The notes below the pieces were generated by a model. It was not told the origin of the DNA. It was given only the letters and a program-made list of their open reading frames with translations, and ran no database searches. Positions 1 through 10,159 of a stretch of 64,000 bases of DNA are shown piece by piece. Position 1 is the first letter of the stretch. Each line of letters opens with the position of its first letter. The stretch is taken from assembly GCA_023627715.1 (NCBI GenBank), contig JAMAHW010000032.1:186001-250000 (forward strand), given 5' to 3'. This DNA is from Periconia sp. R9002. Taxonomy: Eukaryota; Ascomycota; Dothideomycetes; Pleosporales; Periconiaceae. The translations under genes and the position numbers were made by a program.

Positions 1-61
1 ACAGCAAAGTATATATCTCAGAATAGGACTTTGCGCTGCGCTAACTTTACAATAGCATAAT

Positions 62-1387
62 GTGATAAGCATTGGCTCCTCCTCCTCAGAAACATCCTCG
101 GAAGTATCTGATTTATCACAACAATCAGACAGTCCCTCTGGACCGCCATCTTCCCAAAATTCAAGCTCGGATGAAGACACCGCCCCCCTCCCACTGAGGT
201 CGACGCACGGAAGACGAACACATTTAAGGTCTTTCATCAGCTCCTTAGAACGATCTTCTCAAAACTCAAGCTGAGATGAAGCTGGTGAAGACACCGCCCC
301 CCGAGGACGAACGCATCTAAGGTCGCCGTCGCCACCGACACGCAGGATTCGACGGCGGGGATTTAATGGAAATTATTTTGATATGAGCAATTACCAAGGG
401 TATTAAGTAGCACAGGAGAGATTGGTTTAGGAAATATTATATTGTGGCCTTGATAACTAAGACAGCAATGGGATTCAGTAGTTACTCTATCGCATATGTT
501 TCTTCTTCGCAATCAACTGGTGTAATCAAAACACTGGACTTCCACCTGTGCGCACGGCCACCCGGCCCGGAACAGTTATTGTAACATTTTCGCCCCGCAA
601 GATCGCAAACAGTGTCACCCTACAACACACAACTAATTCTAGGAGTATTTGCCTAGCAAGACGACGGAAGGGGGGGTTTCTGTAGAAGATAGAGAAGGCC
701 CTTGCAGTAAGCTCCGCTCATACGAGTATAACGTCAGGGGTGCTAGATGCCAGTTAAGACCAGAACAATTAGGTGAACGCAGCTAACGGATAGAAATGCT
801 AGGTAAAGTTAGACAGTGATAATCAGACAAAGGAGAAGCTGAAGAGGAAGGTAGTCTCCTACAGACCAGACTAGCCATACCGATTTGTCTGAGTGAGCGC
901 GGTTAACAGTAAGAGAATAAGAGAAACTAAAAGTGATAGTTTTATCGATGCCAGCGGAGGGCTAACGAGGAGAAGACCTCCTTCAACAACAATCAGGATT
1001 CAGCAGCGGAGGTTAACCAGTGGGCGCGGTGCCCATACAAAAGGACCTAGTAGTAAGAATGACCGGCAGGATATTCAAGCGGATTAACTATTCACAAAAA
1101 ATCACGATTTTCCATACAGATTAACACCCCCCGACGAACACGGCTGGCTCAGTAACAATATAATGCTCGGCCTTGAAAATCGACGACTACAAAGGCTCCC
1201 ACAATTTCAAATCACGCCCTCTCCAGCAGCTGTTACTCCGCAGCCTCCTACCCTTACTCCGCAGCTGTCTGGTTACTCGCGCGCGTACTTAACACTCTAC
1301 TCGCTACCTACGGGAGTCTGTCGCCACCCTAAGTGCACCCATTTATTAGAGATTATACTAGTAATTCGATGCCCACGCAGTCTCTAG
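62..1387 (+). pseudogene. possible decayed coding frame
   Basis: One frame can be followed through this stretch with about fourteen stops, leaving open segments at 62-274, 485-682, 893-1087 and 1163-1387. The first segment is Ser/Asp-rich and repeats itself: 155-231 resembles 260-323, both encoding a Ser-Gln-Asn-Ser-Ser run, then Asp-Thr-Ala-Pro and Arg-Thr-His-Leu-Arg. Every stop lies one C-to-T change from a Gln or Arg codon, as repeat-induced point mutation would leave, but this holds for all stops, and their number is only modestly below chance. No family is recognised. It could be a degenerate transposon or host gene, or non-coding low-complexity DNA. Confidence 0.22.
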
Positions 1388-1764
1388 CAGTTTACCTAGA
1401 GCAGCCTATAGGTCAGCCAATTACTCAGTAGCACCCCGTCTACGGCTACTACAATAGTAATAGTACTCCTTCAGCTTCTCCGCAAAAGAAGGCCTCGCTA
1501 GCACCCTCTAAAGCACCTAACACATCAATTTTAGTACAAACCTATATATAAATCGATAATAAGGCTTCATACGACGGTCAATCAGTTGTGGAGGAGAGCT
1601 ACTACAACGACTACGACAATCAAGAGCCCTCCGACGAGCCCTCCGACGACTGCGAGGAGCAATATTGCAACGATTATGGGGAGCAATATTACGACGAGTA
1701 TGAGGAGCAATTTTGCGACGAGTATGAGGGCGATTTCGACAACTATGAGGGATCTGAATACTAG
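1333..1764 (+). pseudogene. relic of a Tyr/Glu-rich protein C-terminus
   Basis: A frame of 144 codons has only two internal stops (TAG at 1429, TAA at 1549) and ends with TAG at 1762. It reads as a Gln/Pro/Ser/Tyr-rich stretch and then an acidic, tyrosine-rich tail built on an eight-residue repeat (EEQYYDEY). Both internal stops are one transition from CAG or CAA. It lies in a different frame from the upstream relic, so if the two were once one gene there is at least one frameshift. No product is recognised. Confidence 0.3.
1654..1746 (+). repeat. 24-bp tandem repeat, about 3.9 copies
   Basis: Copies start at 1654, 1678 and 1702; a 21-bp partial copy starts at 1726. In the relic frame each copy encodes an eight-residue acidic/aromatic unit. 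Just upstream, 1627-1650 is a 12-bp direct duplication encoding PSDE then PSDD. The multiple-of-three unit lengths suggest that the repeat expanded while the frame was still translated. Confidence 0.75.
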
Positions 1765-2950
1765 CATATCACCGACAGAAAACTCACGAGAGTGACGGTG
1801 ATTTCCTTCCTATATTGATACCTTGGGCTAACACATTGGATATTGGATGGTATGTTGTGGTGGATATGTGTCGTTGTCACGATTTGTTTGGATGGTTTTG
1901 CGGTGAGGATTCATGGCGTTGCGATACAGATAGCGACCGCATCGCTTGATGGTTAAACACCAACACCTAAGAAGCCCCTTCTCTCCGCCACTCTTTTTTT
2001 TTCTTCGAGAGAGCCACTATGCCTGAGATAATTCGTGAGAAGGCAATGAGAGCAATAGTGGTGCGTCGCGAGGAACGATATAGCCAGTAGTTTGCATCTC
2101 TCCTACTACTGCGGGCATCAATACTTCGAGTTGTCAATAACCCCGCTCTTTTATAAGTGCGTTACATCGCATTGCCTGCGTACGTGTCGTTTATTTAGAT
2201 TTCGCATTGTGCTATGCATGCCACGATATCATTCAATCAATGCCCTGGATTCGAATCGGACGATGCGTGGTATATCGGCAATGTTCCTCGGCCGAGGCCG
2301 GGGCCGGGGCTGGTGCTGCTTCACGTACGAAATAAACAGTGGGGAAGATTAACGACGTGATGATTCGGGCCTTCAGTGTATGTACGATAAAGCAAAATAT
2401 GTAGATGTTGTGGTGAACTCTTCGTCCGCTGTGGATGGACTAGGTGTGATGCGCTGTGCGATGCCTCGGCCGAGTGGCCGCTTTGCGACTTCATGTGAAA
2501 TGGCCAACTTTTTTTTACATTGTGGGGGGAATGTGGGGGACATGTCGGTAACCGTCCGTACACCACCAAGTCCCCCAAGAGGGAAACCACATCGCTCTAT
2601 CCGTTTTGCACGACAATAGATTTTCTAACGGCCTAACCTGACAGTGCTACCCTTCCCATCATGATACGAGAATTCACAGACCTTTATGTCGTCGTGAGAA
2701 ACGCAGGTATCACGATGCATGCACTCATAAAAAGGCCGGTGGGTCGTGAAAATACACCCTAAAGCGGAGAAACGAGGATGGAACTAGTCTAGTATAGATA
2801 GTGTGCGACGAGGGGGTTACTGCTAAAGGTAACATGATTGTTGCATGCCTCTTGATGCCCCACTACACAAATTAATACAGGGTTCCGGTCGGTCGAAATG
2901 ACCCTTTCGCTGTGTGACTCGGAATAATGCCTACATATGTAACTATATAA
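1765..2950. other. gene-free stretch
   Basis: Only short open frames (under 90 codons) with no recognisable content. A GC-rich patch near 2290-2310 and several poly-T and poly-G runs are present. No gene is supported. Confidence 0.5.
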
Positions 2951-3172
2951 GATATCAGGGTCCTGTTGCGACAACAATCCTCTAATTCGCAGCTACTTGA
3001 GACTACGAGGACCGCTCGGCTGAAAGAGGTCCCGTATATACGACCACCAGCATCATACCTTACCTGAATAGGGTCTGGTATACGATATCAGGGTGTTGTT
3101 ACAACAGCATTGCTCTGATTCGCAGCTGCTTAAGACCACGAGACTCCCACAGCTGAAAAGAGACCGGCATAC
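2951..3172 (+). repeat. diverged 90-bp direct duplication upstream of the P450
   Basis: A segment starting GATATCAGGG at 2951 recurs starting at 3084. Both copies continue with a similar order of blocks (TTCGCAGCT, then GAGAC/AAGACCACGAG, then GGCTGAAA/CAGCTGAAA). Many differences are transitions. The second copy ends about 50 bp before the P450 start codon, so the duplication may carry promoter elements. It may equally be a relic of a mutated repeat. Confidence 0.6.
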
Positions 3173-3223
3173 CTCAACGGATCATCTTTATTTACGCTTT
3201 CGACGACCCATTCAGCAGAGTGA

Positions 3224-4975
3224 ATGAACATGGCAGCCCTCTCCACCATGGCACCCTCCTTCTCCATCACGACCGCTATCCTCTCCCTCATTCTCCTAAC
3301 ACTAACCTACACCATCTCCCGGCTTCTCTACAACCTCTTCCTTCACCCGCTCCGCCGGTACCCAGGACCCCTCCTCTCCCAGGCCTCCCTCCTCCCCATG
3401 CAATACCAAACCCTCCGCGGCCGCTTCCCCTTCTGGATCCACGACCTCCACAAAACCTACGGCCCCATCGTGCGCTATGCCCCCAACGAACTTTCCTTCA
3501 TCTCTAGCGACGTCATCAAGGACATCTACGGCCACTCCCGTCCCAACTTCGAGAAGCAAAAGATTTTCTACGGTCCGGACACGTACGGCAACCCACCGGG
3601 GATCCTCCGAGCGGACACGGAAGCCCATGCACGTCAGAGAAAGTTGGTCAGCCATGCGTTTAGTGAGAAGGCGTTGCGCGAGCAGGAAGGCATTTTCGAC
3701 AAGTACGTCGCGCTGCTCTTGGACAAACTGCGAACTCGCATCGCCGCCGCGAAGAACGAACCCGTGGATATGGTCAGATGGTACAACTTTACCACGTTCG
3801 ATATCATGGCGGACTTGACGTTCGGCGAGCCCCTCGGTCTGCTCGAAGAATCCGAGTACACGCCCTGGGTCGCGAGTCTGTTCTCGCACATGAAATTAAT
3901 TGCCTTAACGGGCGCCATTAGGAGGTGGAGCTGGCTGGAGAGCGCGTTTAAGAAGTTCTTCTCTCGCAAGCTGAGCGAGGGGAGGAGGTTGCACATGGAG
4001 CATTCAAGTACGAGAGTTGAGAAGAGGTTGAAAAGGGATGTGGAGAGGCCGGATATTTGGAGTTATGTGATACGGAATCAGGGGAAGGGCCAAGGGTTGA
4101 TGCGTTCAGAACTGCATAGTAATGCTGCGTTGTTTATGGTTGCGGGTTAGTGCTTGAGCAAATCCTTTTTCTGCCTGGGGGGGAGAATTGGTGGTCATGC
4201 TTGCTAATTCAGTGACAGGAACCGAGACGACGGCGACGGAGCTCAGTGGCATGACGTATTATCTACTCAAGAACCCGGCTAAGATGGCTCGTTTGACAAA
4301 GGAGATTCGAACGGCGTTTAGCTCGCTCGAAGATATCAACCTGGTCAACATCGCGCAGCTTGAGTATCTGAACGCGTGCATAGAGGAAGGACTAAGGATC
4401 TACCCACCGGTCGCCCTGGGATTACCTCGTTCCGTGCCCGACGGCGGTGCCAAAGTGGGTGGCGTGTGGTTGCCTGGAGGGGTAAATTGCCCCGATTCCG
4501 CATCTCTATGCGTGTATTGCCTTGAGTGATTGCTGATTCTTGTTGACGTAGACTGCTGTTGCGTTCTCCCAATTTGCAGCGTACCACAACGAACGCAATT
4601 TCAAGGACCCAGATTCGTTCGTCCCCGAGCGCTGGTTGCCAGAAGGTCAGGAGGAGTATGGGTCTGATGATACTCACGCCTTTGTTCCCTTCTCGTATGG
4701 CCCGAGAAATTGTCTAGGACGCAAGTGAGTGAGCCCAATGACCCAACCATCCCTCACAACGGATTTATTCTGGCCAGTGAGAATTCACGAATCCAAATCA
4801 TGCTGACTTCTTGTACGCTAGCCTTGCCTATCACGAGATGCGTTTGGTACTCGCTAGTGTTCTGTTGAAATTTGATCTCGAGCTAGCTAATGACACGGTC
4901 TGGACTGATCAGGATGTGTATACTTTGTGGGAAAAGAAGCCCCTCATGATCAAGTTGACCCCGGTTGGGAAGTAA
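3224..4975 (+). CDS. cytochrome P450 monooxygenase
   Basis: A membrane-anchored haem monooxygenase, about 503 residues. Exons are 3224-4145, 4219-4481, 4552-4724 and 4822-4975; all introns are GT-AG with CTAAT/CTGAT/CTGAC branch sites. An N-terminal hydrophobic segment (about residues 12-38) precedes the Pro-rich hinge (RRYPGP). The I-helix AGTETT spans the first splice junction at residues 307-312. An ExxR-type motif (EEGLRIYPP) lies in exon 2, PERW in exon 3, and the haem loop [11 protein letters not shown] carries the Cys ligand near residue 449. The overall pattern resembles the fungal P450 group that includes isotrichodermin C-15 hydroxylase-like enzymes, but the substrate cannot be read from sequence and no biosynthetic genes flank it. 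ATGs at 3224, 3230 and 3248 all precede the anchor, so the exact start is open. Confidence 0.93.
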
Positions 4976-5161
4976 CAACACGTTGGGGTGGTAAATTTTA
5001 CAGCATAAAAAAACTTCTTTTGGTCCCTCATTCACCTCCCTTCTCACTACTTATTCATGGGTTAAAACTTTCGAGAAATCCGCGTATATTGACTCGGAAC
5101 GCCTTTTACTTTAACTGGAGGCTCATCTACCAGGACCACCACGAATATCTCAAAGCCTGCC

Positions 5162-6571
5162 ATGGGTATACTGCTTTCCATATGCGCTCGGAAGCTGTCG
5201 ATGCATTTCGGTAAAGCTAAACCAGAAGTCTTGCTCGATTCAAGAATCTCTGAGGACTTCGATAGCGCGACGTCTCTAGCCAAGCCAGCGACAGAATTTC
5301 TCGACAAAAAACAACAAGAAGACCAATCACAACCACCACCACCACCAAGCCCTCGTCTGCCCGCAGAGCTCTTCATCCAAATCCTGTCCGAAATCGGTGC
5401 CACTAACGACGGCTTCCTCTGGCTCAATTGCCGACCCGTGTCCAGAGCCTTCAAAGACTGGGTCGAGCATATCTACTACAAGGAATACATACCACATCTC
5501 CAGCTCCACACCCTGGCGCGTGCCGATGCCATCTCAACGGAATTCGAGGCTAGTCCCGACGATCCCCTCTTGGGACCCAGCCACCATCCATCGACGCATT
5601 CATTCCCCACAAACACGGACGTGACTACTGGCAAAGTATACAAGCGCATCTACAAGGTGTCACAGACCACGCACCCCAACTCCTCAAAGGTCTTCCTCGA
5701 ATTAATCCAACCGATATGTCTCGCAACCATCTCGGAAGCCAACGGCGCAGTGACATCCATATTAACCAGCCAGCCCATCAACAGCAACGACCATGCCAAC
5801 GTCGTGAGAGCGCAGAGAATCACCGTAGGCGAGCTCAGCGTTAACAATTCCTTTCACCACTTCACACGTACGGCGAGTTTGGTCTGCGCGCCGAACTCGG
5901 ACCAGTTCGTAGGGTACTACGCGGTGCGCTGGTGCAAACCTATCAGACCCGACGACCCAAACGACGAGCAATCATACTTGACCAGACGCCTCAACATGCG
6001 GACACATCGGAGCCACGGTATCGTGTCCGAGTTGACAGAAATGTATGACACCGACGATGGTCGGAGGAGACGTCATAGCCGTATACACGAGTATCATCAT
6101 CATGAAACGTCGGGACATTGGTCGTACTCCACTAACGACCCATCGGGTGACCCTCCGACTGCGATGCATCCATCGTCCCCATCATGGTCGCTACCTTCTT
6201 TTCTGTCGTCGGTGACGAACAAGACGAAGGATAAGATGAGGTCTAGATCGTTACCTATTGTACACTCGGATATTGAGGGTCGCGGCGCCGAAGGTGAGTT
6301 TCTGGAAGTAGACTGGCGTGTACTTGTTTCGCAGAGCTGTCGCGTGAGGGAAACGCATTGGCTTGTGGACTGGGATACGGATTTGAGGTACAGGGAAGAG
6401 GGTGGTGAGGATGATGCTGCTGCTGGGGGTAGTGGAAGCGGAAGTGGGCACATGGGAAGTGAAGGGGGCGATAGAGGAGGACGGAGGAGAAGTAGGGGGC
6501 TTGGGAGGGTTAAAGCGAAAAGGGCGAAGATGGTGTTTTGGTGTGCTTACGGGGGACTTGTGGGAGAGTGA
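5162..6571 (+). CDS. F-box-like protein with predicted N-acylation
   Basis: A single-exon, 469-residue protein. Residues about 67-115 resemble an F-box: LPAELFIQILSEIG, then WLNCRPVSRAFKDWVE, preceded by a run of prolines. F-box proteins usually recruit substrates to SCF ubiquitin ligases, but the rest of the chain has no recognised substrate-binding repeat. It holds a His/Ser-rich low-complexity middle and a Gly/Arg/Lys-rich C-terminal part. The N-terminus reads MGILLSIC: Gly2 with Ser6 fits N-myristoylation, and Cys8 could be palmitoylated, which would hold the protein on a membrane. The start sits in a good context (GCCATGG), 187 bp after the P450 stop on the same strand. Function beyond the F-box is unknown. 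Confidence 0.8.
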   Translation: MGILLSICARKLSMHFGKAKPEVLLDSRISEDFDSATSLAKPATEFLDKKQQEDQSQPPPPPSPRLPAELFIQILSEIGATNDGFLWLNCRPVSRAFKDWVEHIYYKEYIPHLQLHTLARADAISTEFEASPDDPLLGPSHHPSTHSFPTNTDVTTGKVYKRIYKVSQTTHPNSSKVFLELIQPICLATISEANGAVTSILTSQPINSNDHANVVRAQRITVGELSVNNSFHHFTRTASLVCAPNSDQFVGYYAVRWCKPIRPDDPNDEQSYLTRRLNMRTHRSHGIVSELTEMYDTDDGRRRRHSRIHEYHHHETSGHWSYSTNDPSGDPPTAMHPSSPSWSLPSFLSSVTNKTKDKMRSRSLPIVHSDIEGRGAEGEFLEVDWRVLVSQSCRVRETHWLVDWDTDLRYREEGGEDDAAAGGSGSGSGHMGSEGGDRGGRRRSRGLGRVKAKRAKMVFWCAYGGLVGE

Positions 6572-7248
6572 CGGATGGATGGATGGACGGACGGTGCATG
6601 GGAGATGAGGTTTGGCAATGGCTTAGAAAGTGAGGGTGTCGTGATATGTTCAAAATAGAAGATGTGTGCCTTGGTTGAACCGTTGATCGGTACCGGAATT
6701 TCGGTGAACGAATCAAAGGTTGTCGAAATCGGATTGTCGACGTCAGTTTTGGCCTTTTCGGGGATAACGAGTTGCGAGTTAGTAGACTGAGCTTTTTTAG
6801 GCCTTCACTCAGGCTGTATTATGCTTTAGAATTCGGATATCTATCCGCTCATTGAGGAACTGTCGCTGTTGTTGAGATATTGCTTTGTTGTCCTCTTTTG
6901 GGGGCCATGGTCGTCACTAATGCCTTCTTTAATTCCTTTTCCAGGCCACTTCTTTCTTTCCTTTTCCAGGCCACTTCTTTCTTTCCTCCTTGCCTGCTTG
7001 CCTCACATTCTACTCTGACACACATGTTTCAACAACATCAATTCAGTATCACTTATTGTGAACATGAAACCAACCCACCGAGACGCCCTCATCTTTTCAC
7101 GCGGTTAGCATAGCACTCGTTCTCTCTTCTTTTCTCGACTTTGTACATTGAACTTCTTACTACCAATCCCCACGCCAACATCGAAGCCAAAGCACGGCAT
7201 TGATCAACAAGATTATTCGCCAGCAGAAGCAAGAGAAACACGCACACA
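6572..7248. other. intergenic stretch
   Basis: Probably the 3' end of the F-box transcript and the 5' region of the next gene. The only clear structure is the 25-bp duplication at 6936-6985. T/C-rich tracts at 6940-7010 fit a fungal promoter or leader. Confidence 0.5.
6936..6985 (+). repeat. 25-bp perfect tandem duplication
   Basis: The unit beginning CTTTTCCAGGCCAC occurs twice back to back, at 6936-6960 and 6961-6985. It lies in pyrimidine-rich DNA about 265 bp upstream of the start codon at 7249. Confidence 0.9.
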
Positions 7249-8433
7249 ATGAAGAATTCCATTCCAGACGAGAAGCCACTCCCCAAGTTCAAGAAGGTAC
7301 TCGCACGCACCTCGTGCGGTCTCTTCTTCCCAAAAACCACACCATCTGAGGAAGACGAATCGCCACAACCATCAACAGTATCTGTCGCGTCACCTCATCC
7401 TTCTTCACACGGAGAGGAAAGACAAAGTCGGAACTCAGGCTCAGCATCCTTTACCACTCAGCAAACACATGTTCCCAGTGCTGCTAACGAGGACGCGGTT
7501 TCCCTTCCCCTTGAAAACGAACTTGGGACCGAAAATGCCGTCAAACCGGGCTTCCCTACCTCTCATCGGAAGCGGTTGCGGCATGTACCGTTGATCAGTC
7601 GCGTGCCAGGTATGTCCATGCCAGGTATGCCAGTGCCGCCTTCCCGTTTCATGGAACATGACGTGGGAAGAGACATACCCAAGAAAGAGATGCAGGAGTT
7701 CAACAACACGGACGGCTTCCGAAAAAATATCTTCTCCAACCTAGGAGACCTAGTCCAAAATCCCAAGCAAAGCGAAGAAGATATCTTGACAGAGACGCGC
7801 ACAAAGCAGCCCCTCGATGACAATCACGATTGTGGGTTCAGCAGTGGAGACGAAGTTGCCTCTTCCATCACTTCCATTTCAACAACCACGGTAACCACGA
7901 TCTACACACACCAACACAAGAAAGACCCCACAATCGATACACATGTTCTCCATCATTCAAAGATTCCCAGACCCACTAGTTCCTTCCCCCGTGTATCTCC
8001 TACCTCGTCACCACAATCGCCCCTGTACCAAACCCACCACCTCCACTTCAAACACCCTCCCTCACTACCACCCTTATACCCCCCACCCCCTTCCGAAACA
8101 CCACCTCTCCCCCGCGCACCAACCCCAGAAATCGCAGCCCGCTCACGGTACCGGGGCCGCCGCGTAGTTATCCCAGAACGGCTCCGCTCCCCTTCTTCAC
8201 CCTCAGATCCTTCAGACGACAGCGGCTTATCCGACATTGCTGAGGACGAAACCGTGTCGGGAGAGGTGGCAGCACCCAAGGGGTCGGGAGAGAGGTATGC
8301 GTGGAACAAACCCCTCGCGCATTTGATTCCGAGGGGGTGCAAGATTATTCAAACGCCGAGTCGGAATCGCTTGCTACATGTGCCGAGGCGTGAGATGAGT
8401 CCGCTTAATGGAGGGGGGACGGTTGCGCCGTGA
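7249..8433 (+). CDS. disordered Pro/Ser-rich protein, unknown function
   Basis: A single open frame of 394 residues starting in a good context (ACACAATGAAG). No domain is recognised. Visible features are a basic N-terminus (about 1-35), a short MPGMP-type repeat near 120-128, a Ser/Thr-rich stretch near 205-220, a Pro/His-rich region at about 240-300 and an Arg-rich segment near 305-320. The chain appears largely disordered, without signal peptide or membrane segment. Several Ser-Pro and Thr-Pro sites could be phosphorylated. Length, start context and amino-acid bias make it likely to be real, but no role can be given. Confidence 0.65.
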   Translation: MKNSIPDEKPLPKFKKVLARTSCGLFFPKTTPSEEDESPQPSTVSVASPHPSSHGEERQSRNSGSASFTTQQTHVPSAANEDAVSLPLENELGTENAVKPGFPTSHRKRLRHVPLISRVPGMSMPGMPVPPSRFMEHDVGRDIPKKEMQEFNNTDGFRKNIFSNLGDLVQNPKQSEEDILTETRTKQPLDDNHDCGFSSGDEVASSITSISTTTVTTIYTHQHKKDPTIDTHVLHHSKIPRPTSSFPRVSPTSSPQSPLYQTHHLHFKHPPSLPPLYPPPPSETPPLPRAPTPEIAARSRYRGRRVVIPERLRSPSSPSDPSDDSGLSDIAEDETVSGEVAAPKGSGERYAWNKPLAHLIPRGCKIIQTPSRNRLLHVPRREMSPLNGGGTVAP

Positions 8434-9517
8434 GTGTTGTGTGTAACGATGGGATGAGTTTATGAATATGTATGCGGTGGGAAATGGATGGGCTTCTATT
8501 CTCTTTTTTGTTTTGTTTTGCACGGATTATTAGGCATTGTGGGAAGCGATACCAATGATACCACTACTCAGAAGGTACCCACTCTGGAATGAGTAGGTAC
8601 ATAAGGATGTATTAATGTTTAGTATAGACGCCCTTTGCGCGTAGGCAGCAACATGCCATTCAGATACCAATATCAAGAATAGAATAATACAATCAAAATG
8701 AAGACTTCAACGGGACGACATGTGCGTGGTTGACTATCTGCCTGATATCTTTGCACCTTTTCTTTCTTGTAGTGAGTATTGGGTAGGAGGAATGCATAAC
8801 ATGCCGCTACCTGTGGTGTGTTGAGATTTTTTTGGACGAACAAAATTTACTGAGGTTTACATATGAGGGTGTGAGGGATTTTTTGGGGTAGGAGTGGGAG
8901 TGGGTTGGAGGGAGATGGGATAGGAGGACAGTGTTTGTGTATAGCGTGTTCGGCATGCGAGCGCGCCGGACAGCTTAGGGCAAATACCAAGCTACTAGCG
9001 CAACCAAAACGTCTACACAAAATTTCCCTTCAAGGCATTCCATGTTTCAACTTACCTAGTTGTAGCTGTTAGCGCTTTTGACGTGTTCGGGCCCCCCATG
9101 TTACGAGGCTGCCAGAGGTTACTGTTCATCGTGCGCCACAGCGTCTATTCGCTATGTACACATGCGGTGACATTCTCTCCACTTAATTTACATTTCCGTG
9201 CGAGGCGAGCCACGATGACAATCCCGGATTCGGTGCCCGGTGGATATCCAACTTCATGCTAGTCTATGGCGGCGATGCTTGTTGACATTGAACATTGGAG
9301 ACGACGCCGAGTCGAACCTATCGCGAGACATTTATATAGAAGTAAAATCTCTGCCATTCTCGCTCTCAAATCACCACCATCTCATTCTTCACATTCGTTC
9401 AACAGCTAGCTCTTTGCTTCATCACATTCGTTCAGATATCGTTCCATTCACTACTACGACTTTTTACATTCCCGCCGCCCAAACCTACCAAGCACTGCTC
9501 CTCCACTTCCATCCAAG
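8434..9517. other. intergenic stretch with a TATA element
   Basis: No supportable gene. TATATA at 9333-9338 lies about 180 bp upstream of the next start codon and is followed by a C/T-rich leader with two CACATTCGTTCA copies (near 9390 and 9424), typical of a fungal core promoter and 5' UTR. Confidence 0.55.
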
Positions 9518-10159
9518 ATGCAATTCACCACTACCGTAGTTGCGCTTCTCGGCCTCGCCGCCACCGGCCTCGCAGCCCCCGCCACCACTCCCGCGCCCAA
9601 CAGCGGCCTCGAAGCGCGCCAGAAGCCCACGTTCGCCGGAGGCTGGTGCGGCATGCACATCAAGTTCGTCCAGGGCGACTATCACCAAGCGACCGTTGAC
9701 GTGAAAGACGCCAACGGAAAGCTCATCCGCTCAAGGCACAAGCAGACGGCCGTAAACAAGTGGCTCACCTTCAAGTTCCAGAAGGGGATTCCCGGCGGTG
9801 GCGAACTCAAGGTTACGACGGGAGGCGTCGAAGTTGGAAACAACATTGTAAGTAACTCGTCTGTTTCTTCTTTATCTTCTTCTTTTTCAACTGCTTGTTG
9901 CTGCGTTTTGTGCTCTTTTCTGCTTCAAAGACAGCATGATGTACTGCGTCGCCTCTCTGACTCTGCCTCTGTCTCTTGTTTTCTCCCGCTAATCATCTTC
10001 GCCGTGTGAAAACAGGCTCGTATTCAGTACAAGGATCAAGACATCTACACGGGCGATCGCAACACCGAGAACCGCAACTGCAAGGTCGGCAAGCCCGATT
10101 GGCCCAACGCGTACAAGGACCGCATGGTCATCGAACTAGACTGCGGCTTCACTTGCTAG
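9518..10159 (+). CDS. small cysteine-bearing secreted protein
   Basis: A predicted extracellular protein of 157 residues. Exons are 9518-9847 and 10016-10159; the intron is 168 bp, GT-AG, with a CTAAT branch site. Residues 1-20 form a signal peptide, and an Ala-Arg site at 33-34 (LEARQ) could be cut by a Kex2-like protease. The mature part has four cysteines (44, 132, 153, 157), enough for two disulfides, and ends on Cys. No catalytic motif or known fold is recognised. It has the profile of a fungal small secreted or effector-like protein, which is a description and not evidence of virulence. The intron stays open in frame until 10009, so retention would give a 163-residue variant. Confidence 0.8.

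Noticed and set aside
2248..2262. GATTCGAATCC on the minus strand, another B-box look-alike
   Set aside because: No A-box or cloverleaf partner sequence around it.
3302..3889. 195-codon antisense frame over the P450
   Set aside because: Mirror of codon bias in a G/C-ending coding exon; no start context or motif.
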